Below, piece after piece: positions 43,648 to 52,874 of a stretch of 64,000 nucleotides of DNA. The translations under genes were made by a program, and so were the position numbers. This stretch comes from DASXQK01 sp963757155 (GTDB taxonomy: Bacteria; Pseudomonadota; Alphaproteobacteria; Dongiales; Dongiaceae), in NCBI GenBank assembly GCA_963757155.1, contig CAVWQS010000009.1, forward strand, positions 434,001 through 498,000, in the 5' to 3' direction. Each line of letters starts with the position of its first letter. Position 1 is the stretch's first letter. Under the pieces are notes generated by a model. That model saw nothing but the letters and a program-made list of their open reading frames with translations, was not told where the DNA came from and ran no database searches.

Positions 43648-44768
43648 AATCCTGCCGCCACCCCCAGCGCCGGAGTCTGAACGGCGCTGGGCGCCTTGGC
43701 TTCCCCCGCACGCCGGGTGAAGGAGCTCGAATAAACCGCGGAGCGGGCGCTGAGCAGCGGATCGTCGGATGGCTCGATGCCGTCGGGCAGGACCAGGGGA
43801 TCGAAATTGATGTCGCGGCAGACGCCCTCGTCCTCCCCCACCAGCCGATTGACGCTCAGCGTGCCGACATCGACCTCCTCCCGATCGGCGGGCCAGGCGA
43901 TGGTCGCGTCATTGGTCGGGTCGCCGGGCTGCCCGAGAGTGACGATGAGATGCCATTGCAAGGGCTGGCGCCGAAGCGCGGCCATCAGATCCTCGAACAG
44001 ATAATTCTTGTCGGGCTGGCTGGCGTCGGCTTCCGCAGGCGCGGGCGCAAAGGGCTGCGCCGACGCCATCGACCAGCGGACCGGGATGGCGTGGCCGGCG
44101 GCATCGACGAAGCGAAAGGCGTCCAGGCTGTTGTAGGTCGCGTTGTAGAAACCGGAGGACATCGGCGCCGCATGGATGGCGGCAACGGCCCCGACGGTCT
44201 CGGGATGCCTCTCGAGGAACGCCTTCATCTTCGCCGGGTCCGGCTTTCCGGTGGCGGGATCGGGCCGGGAGGCGGCCAGCTGCTCATAGAAGGCTGCCGG
44301 GGTGCTCACGGGGAAGACGGGGATATCATTGATGCCGGTGCGCCATTCCTCGCCATCGGGCAGAGAGAAGCGCAGCGCCATGCTGCGGACGTTCTGGGGC
44401 GTGTCGGTGATGAAGGGCCGTCCGCCCGCCAGCGCAAAGCGCCCGATCACCGCGACGCGGCCGGGCGCGAAGACCTTGGCTCGGGAGAGTCGGGCACCCT
44501 GGCCGTTGCTGTCGAAGACGCCGATGAGGCATAGCCCCTTGGCATGATTGCGGCGGAATCCGGGATAGATGCCGTTCACCTGCTGGAACTCATCGGCGAA
44601 CCGCCCCGGCGTCAGGCGACCGGGCGACAGCCATCCGCCCGTATAGGCAAAGCCCGCCGCGACGATCAGCAGGACGAGACCGATCGCCGCCAGCCGCGTC
44701 AGCAGGGCATTCCGGCTCAGCGCGGGCGGACTGGGTTCCGGCGCTATCATGAGGCGATCCGTTGACAT
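43644..44768 (-). CDS. SrpA-type catalase-related peroxidase
   Basis: 374 residues. TM or signal anchor at about 22-44, then a short catalase-like domain: GIYPGFRRNHAKGLCLIGVF, RSMALRFSLPDGEEWRTGIN, SLDAFRFVDAAGHAIPVRW. The length suits small SrpA-like haem peroxidases rather than full catalases. The anchor places the domain in the periplasm, next to cytochrome b561. ECF sigma control is frequent for this pair, but no sigma gene is seen here. Confidence 0.9.
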   Translation of the reverse strand: MSTDRLMIAPEPSPPALSRNALLTRLAAIGLVLLIVAAGFAYTGGWLSPGRLTPGRFADEFQQVNGIYPGFRRNHAKGLCLIGVFDSNGQGARLSRAKVFAPGRVAVIGRFALAGGRPFITDTPQNVRSMALRFSLPDGEEWRTGINDIPVFPVSTPAAFYEQLAASRPDPATGKPDPAKMKAFLERHPETVGAVAAIHAAPMSSGFYNATYNSLDAFRFVDAAGHAIPVRWSMASAQPFAPAPAEADASQPDKNYLFEDLMAALRRQPLQWHLIVTLGQPGDPTNDATIAWPADREEVDVGTLSVNRLVGEDEGVCRDINFDPLVLPDGIEPSDDPLLSARSAVYSSSFTRRAGEAKAPSAVQTPALGVAAGL

Positions 44769-45076
44769 CGAAGCATGTCGCTCCCGCCTCTCCCAGCAAA
44801 GAAGGCCGCAACATCGGCAAGCCTGGGAGATGAGGTTTACCCGGCACTCCGTCCAGCCCCAAAGTCGTGACGACAGGCTATGACAGACCGGGTAATCAAA
44901 CTATTAATGGACTACGTCGCAATCTCGCATCTGCCCTGCCGCGTCGACCGATGGCCGATGATGGCCGCGCCCGGCATGGCTGAGCTCTCCGCGCAGGCTT
45001 GTGGCCTTTCACGTAAAGCGTCATTATTGCCACTTGCTCGCCTGCCGAATCCCAATTAGCGGATTGGCAGCCGGTA
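44769..45076. other. Intergenic region, no gene seen
   Basis: 308 nt between the divergent catalase and CYTH-CHAD genes. It must carry both promoters. AT-richer patches occur near 44895-44920 and 45020-45065, but I find no convincing -35/-10 pair, hairpin or small gene. Confidence 0.5.
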
Positions 45077-46719
45077 ATGGAGTCTCATTTGCCCGAGATC
45101 GAGCTCAAACTATCCGCCCTTCCCCATCATATCCCCGAACTGAGGCAAGCCCTTGAAGTCCATGGGGTCTTCGTCGGCGCGGCCGCCTATGCTCTTCAGC
45201 AGCGCCTATTATGATTCCCGGGTCTCAAGCTGCGGCGCCATGGTTTGAGTTTCCGTCTGCGCGCGGAAGAGGGCCGGTGGATTCAAACCCTCGAATCCCA
45301 TGAATTCATTTCCGCAAATTTCCTGTCCCGGGATGAATGGGAAGACGTGATCGCCGCCGACAGCCCGGACCCCGCCGCGCCGGAGACCGGCCCGCGCTTG
45401 CTGGATGTCGTCGGAGTCGAGGATTTGCGGCCCTTGTTCAGAACGGTCTTGCAGCGGACCGTGATCGAGCTCGAGCTCCCCTCGGCCGCCCGGATCGAGA
45501 TCGCCATCGAGGAGGGCGACATCCGTGGCGCCGAGATGGATGTGTCGGCGCCGCTCTGCGAGATCGAGCTGGCGTCGAAGAGCGGGGATCCCGCTGCCGT
45601 CTACGAGGTGGCGCTGCTGTTGCTGAAGGTGGCACCCCTGCGGATCGAGACGCTCAGCAAGTCGGATCGGGGCTACAGGCTTGTCGCGCCCAGAGGGCGG
45701 CGCGGCCGCCGCGATGCAGGCAACACCCGTTGCTCTCGACGCAGCGATGACGGTCGAAGCCGCATTGCAGAATATCGGCCGCGCGTGCATCAGCCATCTG
45801 CTGCGCAACGAGCCCGCCGTTCTGGCGAGCCAGCCTGACGGCATCCATCAGATGCGCGTCGCGGCACGGCGCCTTCGCGCGGCGCTCTCGGCGCTGAAGC
45901 CCATGATTCCGGCGGCGCAGTATCAATGGGCCCTGGACGAGTTGAAATGGCTGGCCGGCACGCTGGGGCCGGCGCGTAATTGGGATGTCTTCGCCGAAAA
46001 TCTGCTCGAGCCGGTCGAACGAGCCTTGTCGGTCGAAAAGGATCTGAAGCGGCTGGCCGAAGCCACGGAGCAGCGGCGCCGGATGGCCCATGAACGCGCC
46101 AAGGCGGCGGTCGAGATCGCCGCGCTACACGGGCACGATGTTGAGCCTCGCGCGTTGGTTCGAAGCGCGGGGCTGGCGCGATCAGCCGGCATCGGCGCAG
46201 GCAGCACTCCTCTTCGCGACCATCGGTGACGTCGCGCCGGGGCTGATCGAGCGCTGCTGGCGCCGGGCGCGCAAACGCAGCCGGCAGTTCAGCGAGCTGT
46301 CGCTGGAGCAACGGCACAAGCTGCGGATTTCGCTGAAGAAACTGCGGTATACCATCGAATTCCTGAGGGATCTGTTCGACAACGGCGAAGTGAGGGCCCT
46401 GGAGAGGCGGCTGAAGCCGCTGCAGGAGGACCTTGGCCGCCTCAACGACGTGCGGACGGCGCATGCCTTGGTCGACGAGGTCTCGCGACATGTCAATGAG
46501 GGCGGCAGCGAGATCGGCTGCGCCGGCGGCATCGTGCTCGGATGGCACGTCCGCGGATTGAGCGATCAGGAGCCGAAGCTTCGAAAGGACGTGCGCCGCC
46601 TGAGGGGGGCGAAGCGCTTCTGGCCGCGCGAGGCGCCGGCGCTGAAGGCAGAAGCCGAGCCGCTGCCGGCCCAGGCGCGGAACACGGCCGACAATTCCGA
46701 AGGCCGCAGCGCGGCCTGA
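45077..46719 (+). pseudogene. CYTH-CHAD domain protein, frame broken about four times
   Basis: From the ATG at 45077 the CYTH start PEIELKLSALPHHIPELRQA is followed by frame changes near 45195 and 45217, after which LKLRRHGLSFRLRAEEGRW continues. A third break lies near 45690, after KSDRGYRLVAP. The CHAD domain then starts (QMRVAARRLRAALSALKPM, WLAGTLGPARNWDVF), with a fourth break near 46120. The rest (RHKLRISLKKLRYTIEFLRD and a LNDVRTAHAL motif) runs to 46719. CYTH proteins are triphosphate-tunnel hydrolases binding polyphosphate or organic triphosphates, and CHAD domains bind polyphosphate. Motifs are otherwise well kept. Confidence 0.85.
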
Positions 46720-46759
46720 GCCTGACGACCGCTCCGCTGCCGGAAGGCAGCTCTGTGGT

Positions 46760-47722
46760 TCATCTGCCGGCCGCGAAGCGATCCGTGGCGGCAACGACGC
46801 TCTCGGTCATGTCGGGATCGCCCGTACCATGCCCCGCCCCGCCGATGACGACGAACTCGCTGCCGGGCCAATGCTGATAGAGCTGCCGGGGCGTGACAGG
46901 GGCGTGCCGAGATCCAGGCGGCCATGAATTAAGACGCCGGGGATGCCGGCGAGGCGGCCTGCGCCGCGCAGCAGGGCGCCGTCGTCGAGCCAGGCATTGT
47001 GGCGCCAATAATGCGTGACCAACCGCGCAAACCCCAGCCGGAAGGTGGATCGCTCGTAGCGGGGATGTGGCTCGTCGGCAGGATGCAGCGCGACGAGGGC
47101 GATCTCCCAATCGCACCAGTCCCGCGCCGCCTTCTCATGGATCGCGGGATCGGGGTCCATCAGAAGCCGGTGATAGGCATCGACGAGGCGGCCGGCTCGA
47201 TCCGCTTCGGGAACGCCGTCGCGAAAACGCGCCCAGGCCTCGGGGAAGTAGATGCCGATGCCGCGGGTTATCCATTCGATCTCTGAGGCCGTGGTGGTCG
47301 CGACGCTGGCAAGCACCATTTCGCTGACGCGCTCGGGATGCTGCTCGGCATAAGCGAGCGCCAGAAGTCGACCCCCAGGACAGGCCGAAGACCAGCCATC
47401 GCTCGACACCGAGATGCTGCCGCAGCCGCTCGATATCCGCCAGCAGATGCGCCGTCGTATTGCTGGAGAGATCGAGATTCGGCTCACTGGCATGCGGCCT
47501 GCTTCGGCCCGCGCTGCGCTGATCGAACAGAACGATCCGATAGCGCGCGGGATCGAAATACCGCCGCATGCCCTCGCCGCAACCGGAACCCGGTCCGCCA
47601 TGGAGGACGAGCGCGGGTTTCCCGCCGGGATTGCCGCATGTCTCCCAATAAACCCGATGTCCGTCACCGACATCGAGCATGCCGGCGTCATAGGGTTCGA
47701 TGTCGGGATAAAGTGCGGCCAT
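46760..47722 (-). pseudogene. Proline iminopeptidase-like alpha/beta hydrolase, frameshifted
   Basis: From the ATG at 47722: YWETCGNPGGKPALVLHGGP (oxyanion HGGPG), DQRSAGRSRPH and the nucleophile elbow GLSWGS. The frame then changes near 47370 and LALAYAEQHPERVSEMVLAS follows. A second change near 46905 leads to RQLYQHWPGSEFVVIGGAGH with the catalytic His. All catalytic motifs (GLSWGS, HGRLDLGTP, GAGHG) survive across three frames, so it was recently intact or the consensus is wrong. Family S33; role in peptide or ester hydrolysis. Confidence 0.85.
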
Positions 47723-47972
47723 GATTCGGCTTACTCGGCTGCCGCTCTGGGGTCGCGATCCTAAATCAGGGTTCGCCACGGTGCCGATGATGACAGAAAT
47801 TTAAGGTGCTCTGCATCGGTCCCCGGGCTTCCTGTCCGCGCCCGCCGGATATTCGGCGGGTCGAAAGTCAGGTTTCCGTCAGGTAGATGGGTCAGCTTCC
47901 TGTCGAGCCGCGCGGCGGCCCCAAATGGCGGGCGGCCGCCGTTCCGACAACTTGGAAGGACGAGGTGATTCC

Positions 47973-48433
47973 GTGAAGCAGTTTCGATGGCGGGCTCGTG
48001 TGGCCGCCGCTCTGGCCGTTCTCCTCACCGCCGGGGCCGCCTTTGCCATGACCGGCGCGGAAGTCGTCCAGACCCGGCGCTCGGTCTTCGGCGAAATGAC
48101 CAGTGCGCTGAAATACATCGCCGGCCATTGGGACGATTCCGCGAGCTACGGCGATCTCGCTCAGGCGGCCGCCGTCATCGAGCGCGACGCCAAGAACCTG
48201 CCGAAGCTCTTCCCCGCGGGAACCAGCGAGAGCGACGGCCTGCGCACGGCGGCCTCGGATGCGATCTGGACCGGATCGGGCGGGCTTCGACCAGCTGGGC
48301 GAGCCAGCTCGCCGCCCAGGCGGCAAAGCTCGCCCGGACGACGGCCACCAGCGACAGCGCCCAGGTCAAGAGCGAGATCAGGGTGGTGGTCGCCACCTGC
48401 AAATCCTGCCATCGCGACTACCGCAGCAATTGA
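47973..48433 (+). pseudogene. Cytochrome c'/c556-type protein, frameshifted
   Basis: The GTG at 47973 after AAGGACGAGG opens a signal peptide (VAAALAVLLTAGAAFA). The four-helix cytochrome c' pattern follows (RRSVFGEMTSALKYIAGHW, NLPKLFPAGTS), and the frame changes near 48275-48285. The last helix ends with the haem-binding CKSCH in VVVATCKSCHRDYRSN. The haem site is therefore out of frame with the signal peptide as given. It precedes a cytochrome b561 gene by 50 nt, a common pairing. Confidence 0.82.
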
Positions 48434-48483
48434 GCGGCATAGCGCGATCTCGGGCTCGACCCCGGCTGTCGGAAGAGGGAGCG

Positions 48484-49141
48484 ATGAGGGTCTGGGACCT
48501 GCCGCTGCGGCTTTTTCATTGGAGCCTGCTGCTCCTATTCGTCATCGCCTACGCCACCGGCAATCGCGAGCAGTATTACGGCCTGCACAAGGCGGCAGGC
48601 TTCGCCCTCTTCGGCCTGCTGATCTTCCGCCTGATCTGGGGTTTTGCCGGCAACCGGGCAGCGCGCTTCTCGAGCTTCATCCGGGGACCGAGGGCGGCAC
48701 TCGCGCATGTCCGCGAGCTTCTTCGAGGCCGGGTCCATCCCGTGCCCGGACACAATGCCCTGGGCGGCTGGGCGGTCGCCGTCATGCTCATCCTGCTGCT
48801 GGTCGAAGTGGTCTCGGGTCTCGTTCAGCAGCACCTTCGACTACGAAGGCCCGCTGGCACCGCTGGTGTCGGATGCCTGGGCCGACAGGATGGCGGCCAT
48901 CCATTCCATCAACCTGGATCTGCTGCTCGCCATGATCGGCCTGCATCTCCTCGCTATCGCCGTCACCTCGATCCTCGGCCGCGAAAACCTGGTGGCCAGC
49001 ATGATCCATGGCCGCAAGAAGCTGGCGGAGGCTTCCGGCGTCCCTGCGCGAAAGGATTCCTGGATCGTTGCTGCGGGCGCGGCCGTCGCAGCGGTGGCGG
49101 CCACCGGCGGGCTGATCCTCCTCGGACGCTTTCTCGCCTAG
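48484..49141 (+). pseudogene. Cytochrome b561/NapC-independent b-type cytochrome, frameshifted
   Basis: MRVWDLPLRLFHWSLLLLFV and GLHKAAGFALFGLLIFRLIW show the haem-ligand histidines of a bacterial di-haem b-type cytochrome. The frame breaks near 48823; removing one G lets VVSGL continue into FSSTFDYEGPLAPLV, then MAAIHSINLDLLLAMIGLHL and a C-terminal anchor. It probably exchanges electrons between quinol and the cytochrome c' upstream. Confidence 0.85.
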
Positions 49142-49245
49142 AGCATGTCGCGCGCAAGCGGATCATGCTCTGAAGCCCGCGCGGCGTCTGAGCGTAACAA
49201 CAGTAAAAGCTAGAGCAATTCCGCGTCAGCGGAAATCGCTCTAGA
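49141..49245. repeat. Two inverted repeats between convergent genes
   Basis: TAGAGCATG...CATGCTCTGA (about 49141-49175) and AGAGCAATTCCGC...GCGGAAATCGCTCT (49213-49243) are stem-loops. Both contain the AGAGCA box frequent in alphaproteobacterial intergenic repeats. They lie between the cytochrome b gene and modA and may stop transcription from both sides. Confidence 0.6.
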
Positions 49246-49316
49246 GCGCTCGCATCGCCGCCCGCTATTGCCCCGGCGACGCCTGCTTGAACATCGGGGC
49301 GTCCGGCCTCCGCCCC

Positions 49317-50130
49317 TCAGGGCAGGGTTGGGGCGCTGAAGCCGTATTTCACGAGGGTTTCCTGCCCCGCGGGCGAGAGGATGAACAGAGCGAGGTGATA
49401 GGCCTCGGGATTGGCGCCATCCAGCACGGTCAGCCCATAGGCAGCACTGGTGGCCAACGCCTTCGGCAGCTCGACCACCGTCACGTCAGCCATCGCCTTG
49501 CGCAGCTCATCGGCACCGGAGCAATAGGAGATGAACATATCCGCCTGGCCGTCGCCCATCAGATAGGCCTGGGCATTCTGGCCGGACGGGAATCTTCACC
49601 GCCTGCGGACCGCCGACCAGCTTGAGGGCCTTCGCATCCAAAGCGGCGAAAGCGCCTGGGGACTGGCTGTCGGCCTTATGGAACATCTCCCAGGTGTAAT
49701 CGCCGCCGGGGTCGGCCTTGGGCGTGGAGGTCCCGAGCTTCACGCCGGGGTCGAGCGCCTTGGCGAGGAAGTTCTCCGTCGTCAGCCCCACGGAAGGCTT
49801 GGCATAGCCGCAAAGGCGGTTGCGCGCGAAGAGCACCACAATGGCCGCGCGATGCGCATCGACCAGCTTGCGCGCATTGCCCATATCGGCCGAGGTGAAG
49901 ATGTCGACATGCTCGCCCTTCTCGATCCGCTCGCGCATCATGCCGGAAGGACCGAAGGTGACCTTGGTCGTCGCGCCGAAGCGCTGGTCGAACTGCTGGG
50001 CGATATCCGCCATGGCGCCATGCAGGCTGCCGGCGCCATAGAGGACGAGATCGCCAGCGGATGCGGCCGTCATCGTCGCGAGCAGGAAAGCGAGGGCAAG
50101 GGAGCCTAAGCGAAGCATGGGCGTCTCCAT
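49317..50130 (-). pseudogene. modA: Molybdate-type ABC substrate-binding protein ModA, frameshifted
   Basis: The ATG at 50130 (METPMLRLG) opens a signal peptide ending ATMTAASA. The ModA/extracellular type 2 fold follows: LVLYGAGSLHGAMADIAQQF, FGPSGMMRERIEKGEHVDIF, TSADMGNARKLVD. The frame breaks near 49592, after KLVGGPQAVKIP. In the other frame SGQNAQAYLMGDGQADMFIS continues to the end PAGQETLVKYGFSAPTLP at 49317. It binds molybdate, tungstate or a similar oxyanion. No modB or modC is adjacent in the window. A ModE-like palindrome lies upstream. Confidence 0.82.
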
Positions 50131-50163
50131 TCGAATGCCGGGCGAGGATGGCGGGCGAGCCAG

Positions 50164-50187
50164 CGATATATTTGGTTGTATATATCG
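50164..50187. promoter_or_regulatory. ModE-like palindromic operator
   Basis: CGATATAT (50164-50171) and ATATATCG (50180-50187) are a perfect 8-bp inverted repeat with 8 nt between. The form TATA-spacer-TATA flanked by CG resembles known ModE operators, which place two TATA-containing half-sites about one helix turn apart. It lies 34-57 nt upstream of the modA start, a place suited to repression by molybdate-bound ModE. modE is not in the window. Confidence 0.55.
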
Positions 50188-50255
50188 ATAGTGGCAGGCC
50201 GCGAAAAATTCCACAAGTCAGCCGCCGCCTGAACCACTCACGGACGCTTATTGCA

Positions 50256-50284
50256 TTGACTATTACGTATTTTACGTATACACT
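50256..50284 (+). promoter_or_regulatory. Putative promoter with TTACGTAT direct repeats
   Basis: TTGACT (50256-50261) and TACACT (50279-50284) have 17-nt spacing. Between them TTACGTAT occurs at 50263-50270 and 50272-50279, each holding a TACGTA palindrome. A dimeric regulator, perhaps the RHH protein encoded 290 nt downstream, could bind here and block the promoter. Confidence 0.4.
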
Positions 50285-50535
50285 AAAATGATGATCTGGA
50301 ATTGTCCGTGGCGGTGGGTGGCGGCCCAGCCACGACGTGACGGCATCCCCCGACATCGAAGAACGCGGCACCCGGATTGCGGACATGACTGTCCGATTGG
50401 TCGGCCTCCCTCTCTCAACGGTCATGACTCCGGCTCTAGGGGCCGGAATGACTGCAGATTCCCTGCAGAAGCAGTCTCCGGACGGAGTCACCCTCTGCAA
50501 GAAGGGCTCTTGATTTCCCCAGGAGCCACTCCATT
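50285..50535. other. Leader region before RHH gene, no gene supported
   Basis: A frame starting at 50288 exists, but its composition (Arg/His/Pro-rich, no hydrophobic core) looks non-coding, and it runs into the RHH gene in another frame. Several short stems are possible (for example around 50485-50505, CAGATTCCCTGCAGAAGCAG). I assign no function. Confidence 0.4.
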
Positions 50536-50555
50536 TACCATCCGTCTGGATGGTA
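50536..50555. promoter_or_regulatory. Perfect 20-bp palindrome just upstream of RHH regulator gene
   Basis: TACCATCC (50536-50543) and GGATGGTA (50548-50555) are exact inverted copies with a 4-nt loop GTCT, ending 15 nt before the chosen ATG at 50571. It could be an autoregulatory operator or an RNA hairpin covering the ribosome site (GAGGG at 50556-50560). Confidence 0.45.
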
Positions 50556-50570
50556 GAGGGATGGTCTCAC

Positions 50571-50990
50571 ATGGTCGGAAACGTGCAGGAACTTCGGCCC
50601 AAAGCCAGCGATAGCGAGAAGATCACCATCAATCTCGGCTATGTCGATCTCGGCCATGTCGATCTGCTGGTGCGGGAGGGCTTCTACTCCAATCGGACCG
50701 ATTTCATCCGCACGGCCATCCGCAACCAGCTCGATCGCCATGGCGAGGCCGTCAAGCAATCCCTCGCCCGGCATCGGCTGGATCTGGGCCTGCACCACTA
50801 CAGCCGGCAGGATCTGGAGGCGGTGCGAGCGGCGGGGGAGACGCTTCACATCCAGGTCCTGGGGCTGGCGATCATTGCCGCGGATGTCTCGCCCGAGCTG
50901 GCACGTCAGACCATCTCCACCATCGAGGTGCTCGGCGCCCTGCAAGCCAGCCCCGAGGTGAAGGCGGCGCTGAAGGACCGCATCCGCTGA
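50571..50990 (+). CDS. Ribbon-helix-helix (CopG-type) regulator
   Basis: 139 residues from the ATG at 50571, preceded by GAGGG; a start at 50550 is also possible. KITINLGYVDLGHVDLLVRE is the RHH beta strand and first helix; FYSNRTDFIRTAIRNQL is the second helix. A C-terminal extension of about 80 residues (LGLAIIAADVSPELARQTIS) has no known motif. Linked to the esterase gene 41 nt downstream. Regulator rather than antitoxin is my preference, since no toxin gene is adjacent. Confidence 0.85.
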   Translation: MVGNVQELRPKASDSEKITINLGYVDLGHVDLLVREGFYSNRTDFIRTAIRNQLDRHGEAVKQSLARHRLDLGLHHYSRQDLEAVRAAGETLHIQVLGLAIIAADVSPELARQTISTIEVLGALQASPEVKAALKDRIR

Positions 50991-51031
50991 CGCCAAGCAG
51001 GGCCCGCACGACGACCGCAGACAGGATCACC

Positions 51032-52127
51032 ATGAGACATTCCCTGAAGACCGCCATGATCGAGGCGACACGGCTCACGCGCGCCGGCCGGCTCACCGAG
51101 GCGATGGCCGCGATCCGGCGAACCCTGACGGGCGGCGCGGCGGCCCCGCCTGAGAGCAAGCCTCGAGCAGACGCGCGAGCCTCAAGCCACCGCCGGCATC
51201 ATCGACATGGTGGCGCCATCGCGCGAGGGCGGCGGCGCATGGACATCGCCGCCGGCCGGTGAGGCCCGCTCGGACGGCGGAAGCTTCGAAGAGCGAAGCT
51301 ATGCCAACGCCGCCGGCCGGCGTTCCTACAGGCTCTACATCCCCAGCTCCTACCGCGGACAAGCGCTTCCCCTGGTGGTGATGCTGCATGGCTGCACCCA
51401 GTCGCCGGAGGATTTCGCCGCCGGCACGCGAATGAACGAGCTGGCCGAAGAGCAGGGCTTCTTCGTCGCTTATCCCAAGCAGACGCGCGCGGCCAATGCC
51501 CAGAAATGCTGGAACTGGTTCAGCGCCGCCGATCAGCAGCGCGACCGTGGCGAGCCCTCGCTGATCGCGGGGATCACGCGGCAGATCATGGCGGAGGTCG
51601 CGGTCGATCGGGCCCGTGTCTTCGTCGCCGGCCTCTCCGCGGGCGGCGCCGCGGCGGCCATCATGGGCGCCGCCTATCCCGATCTCTATGCCGCCGTCGG
51701 CGTCCATTCCGGGCTGGCCTGCGGGGCGGCCAGCGATGTCTCATCCGCATTCGCCGCGATGAAGCAGGGCGGCAGGCCGATCGTCACGGCCTCACACCGC
51801 CTCGTTCCGACCATCGTCTTCCATGGCGATGGCGACACCACCGTCAATCCGATCAATGGCGATCAGGTCATTGCCCAGGCGAAGGCGGCGGCGAACCTCC
51901 GCCTCACCGTCAGCCGGGGCGAGGCGCCCGGCGGTATCGGCTATGTCAGAAGCATCCAGTCGGATGAGAGCGGTCGTCCGGTGCTGGAGCAATGGGTGCT
52001 CCATGGCGCCGGCCATGCCTGGTCCGGCGGCAGCCCGGCGGGATCCTATACCGAGCCGCGCGGCCCCGACGCCTCGCGCGAAATGCTGCGCTTTTTCCGC
52101 CAGCAGCCGGCGCCGCTCCATCGCTGA
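51032..52127 (+). pseudogene. PHB-depolymerase-family esterase, frameshifted near N-terminus
   Basis: MRHSLKTAMIEATRLTRAGR is the N-terminal helix typical of this group. The frame changes near 51150, and RASLEQTREPQATAGIIDMV leads into the catalytic domain: LVVMLHGCTQSPEDFAAGTR (oxyanion), FVAGLSAGGAAAAIMG (nucleophile Ser in GLSAGG), FHGDGDTTVNP (Asp) and HGAGHAWSGG (His). Family knowledge: short-chain polyhydroxyalkanoate depolymerases and feruloyl-type esterases. No signal peptide, so an intracellular polymer or another ester may be the substrate. The catalytic part alone could still be translated from 51207. Confidence 0.85.
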
Positions 52128-52198
52128 GCTGAGCCGGATTCTCTCGATCCTAACCGTGCCCCTCGCCCCAACTCGGCTGCCGGTGCTACGCTTCCCTC

Positions 52199-52807
52199 AT
52201 GCCGCATTGGAAGCTCGAGCGCAGCATCGAGGGAATCGTCGTCGGGGTCGATGAGGTGGGTTGCGCGCCGCTCGCGGGGCCGGTGGTCGCCGCGGCGGTG
52301 CTGCTCGATCCCAAGCTGCCCCGGCGCCTCGCGCGACGCATCGATGATTCCAAGAAGCTGCCGCCGGAGGAACGGGAGGAGATCTTCGCCCGGCTTCCCG
52401 AGCATGCGAAATTCGGCGTCGGCGAGGCCAGCGTCGATGAGATCGAGCAGTTCAACATCCTGCGCGCGGCCCAGCTCGCCATGCGCCGCGCCGTCGAGGC
52501 CCTCGGCTTGACGCCCGCGCTCATCATCGTCGACGGCAACCGCCTGCCGGGCTTTTCCTTCCCCACGCGATGCGTCGTGGGCGGCGACGGGATCAGCCTC
52601 TCCATCGCCGCCGCCTCCATCATCGCCAAGGTGACGCGCGACCGCATGATGAAGGCGCTGGCGGAGAGCTTTCCCGGCTATGGCTGGGAGCGCAATGTCG
52701 GCTATCCCACGCCGGAGCACCGCGCGGCGCTGCGCCGGTTGGGGCTCACGCCCCATCACCGGCGCACATTTAGGGCAGTTTATGAGGTTCTAGCCACAAC
52801 CTATTGA
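52199..52807 (+). CDS. rnhB: Ribonuclease HII
   Basis: 202 residues. GVDEVGCAPLAGPVVAAAVL places the first catalytic acids at Asp18 and Glu19. IIVDGNRLPGF holds the third, and SIAAASIIAKVTRDRMM and GYPTPEHRAAL are the usual following motifs. It removes ribonucleotides from DNA. Oddity: the conserved Gly-Arg-Gly after the DE pair is Gly-Cys-Ala (21-23) here. The stop is 67 nt before the chosen ccrM start, and the two genes are neighbours in many alphaproteobacteria. Confidence 0.95.
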   Translation: MPHWKLERSIEGIVVGVDEVGCAPLAGPVVAAAVLLDPKLPRRLARRIDDSKKLPPEEREEIFARLPEHAKFGVGEASVDEIEQFNILRAAQLAMRRAVEALGLTPALIIVDGNRLPGFSFPTRCVVGGDGISLSIAAASIIAKVTRDRMMKALAESFPGYGWERNVGYPTPEHRAALRRLGLTPHHRRTFRAVYEVLATTY

Positions 52808-52837
52808 TTCGATTTTCTTTTATTGACGACCCGACTC
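52806..52837. promoter_or_regulatory. Two GANTC methylation sites ahead of ccrM
   Basis: GATTC (52806-52810) overlaps the rnhB stop, and GACTC (52833-52837) lies 38 nt upstream of the ccrM start at 52875. GANTC is the target of CcrM itself. In Caulobacter such sites in the ccrM promoter make its transcription depend on methylation state. The same control is an inference here. Confidence 0.5.
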
Positions 52838-52874
52838 GGCTGAACTCATGCTCCCCCTCATGGGGGATACCAGC

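Noticed and set aside
50288..50614. Small frame between the TTACGTAT promoter and the RHH gene
   Set aside because: Composition is Arg/His/Pro-rich, there is no ribosome site, and it overlaps the RHH gene in another frame.
50571..52127. RHH protein plus esterase as a toxin-antitoxin pair
   Set aside because: The second gene is a hydrolase with a complete Ser-Asp-His set and is much too large for a type II toxin; no toxin-like small gene is adjacent.
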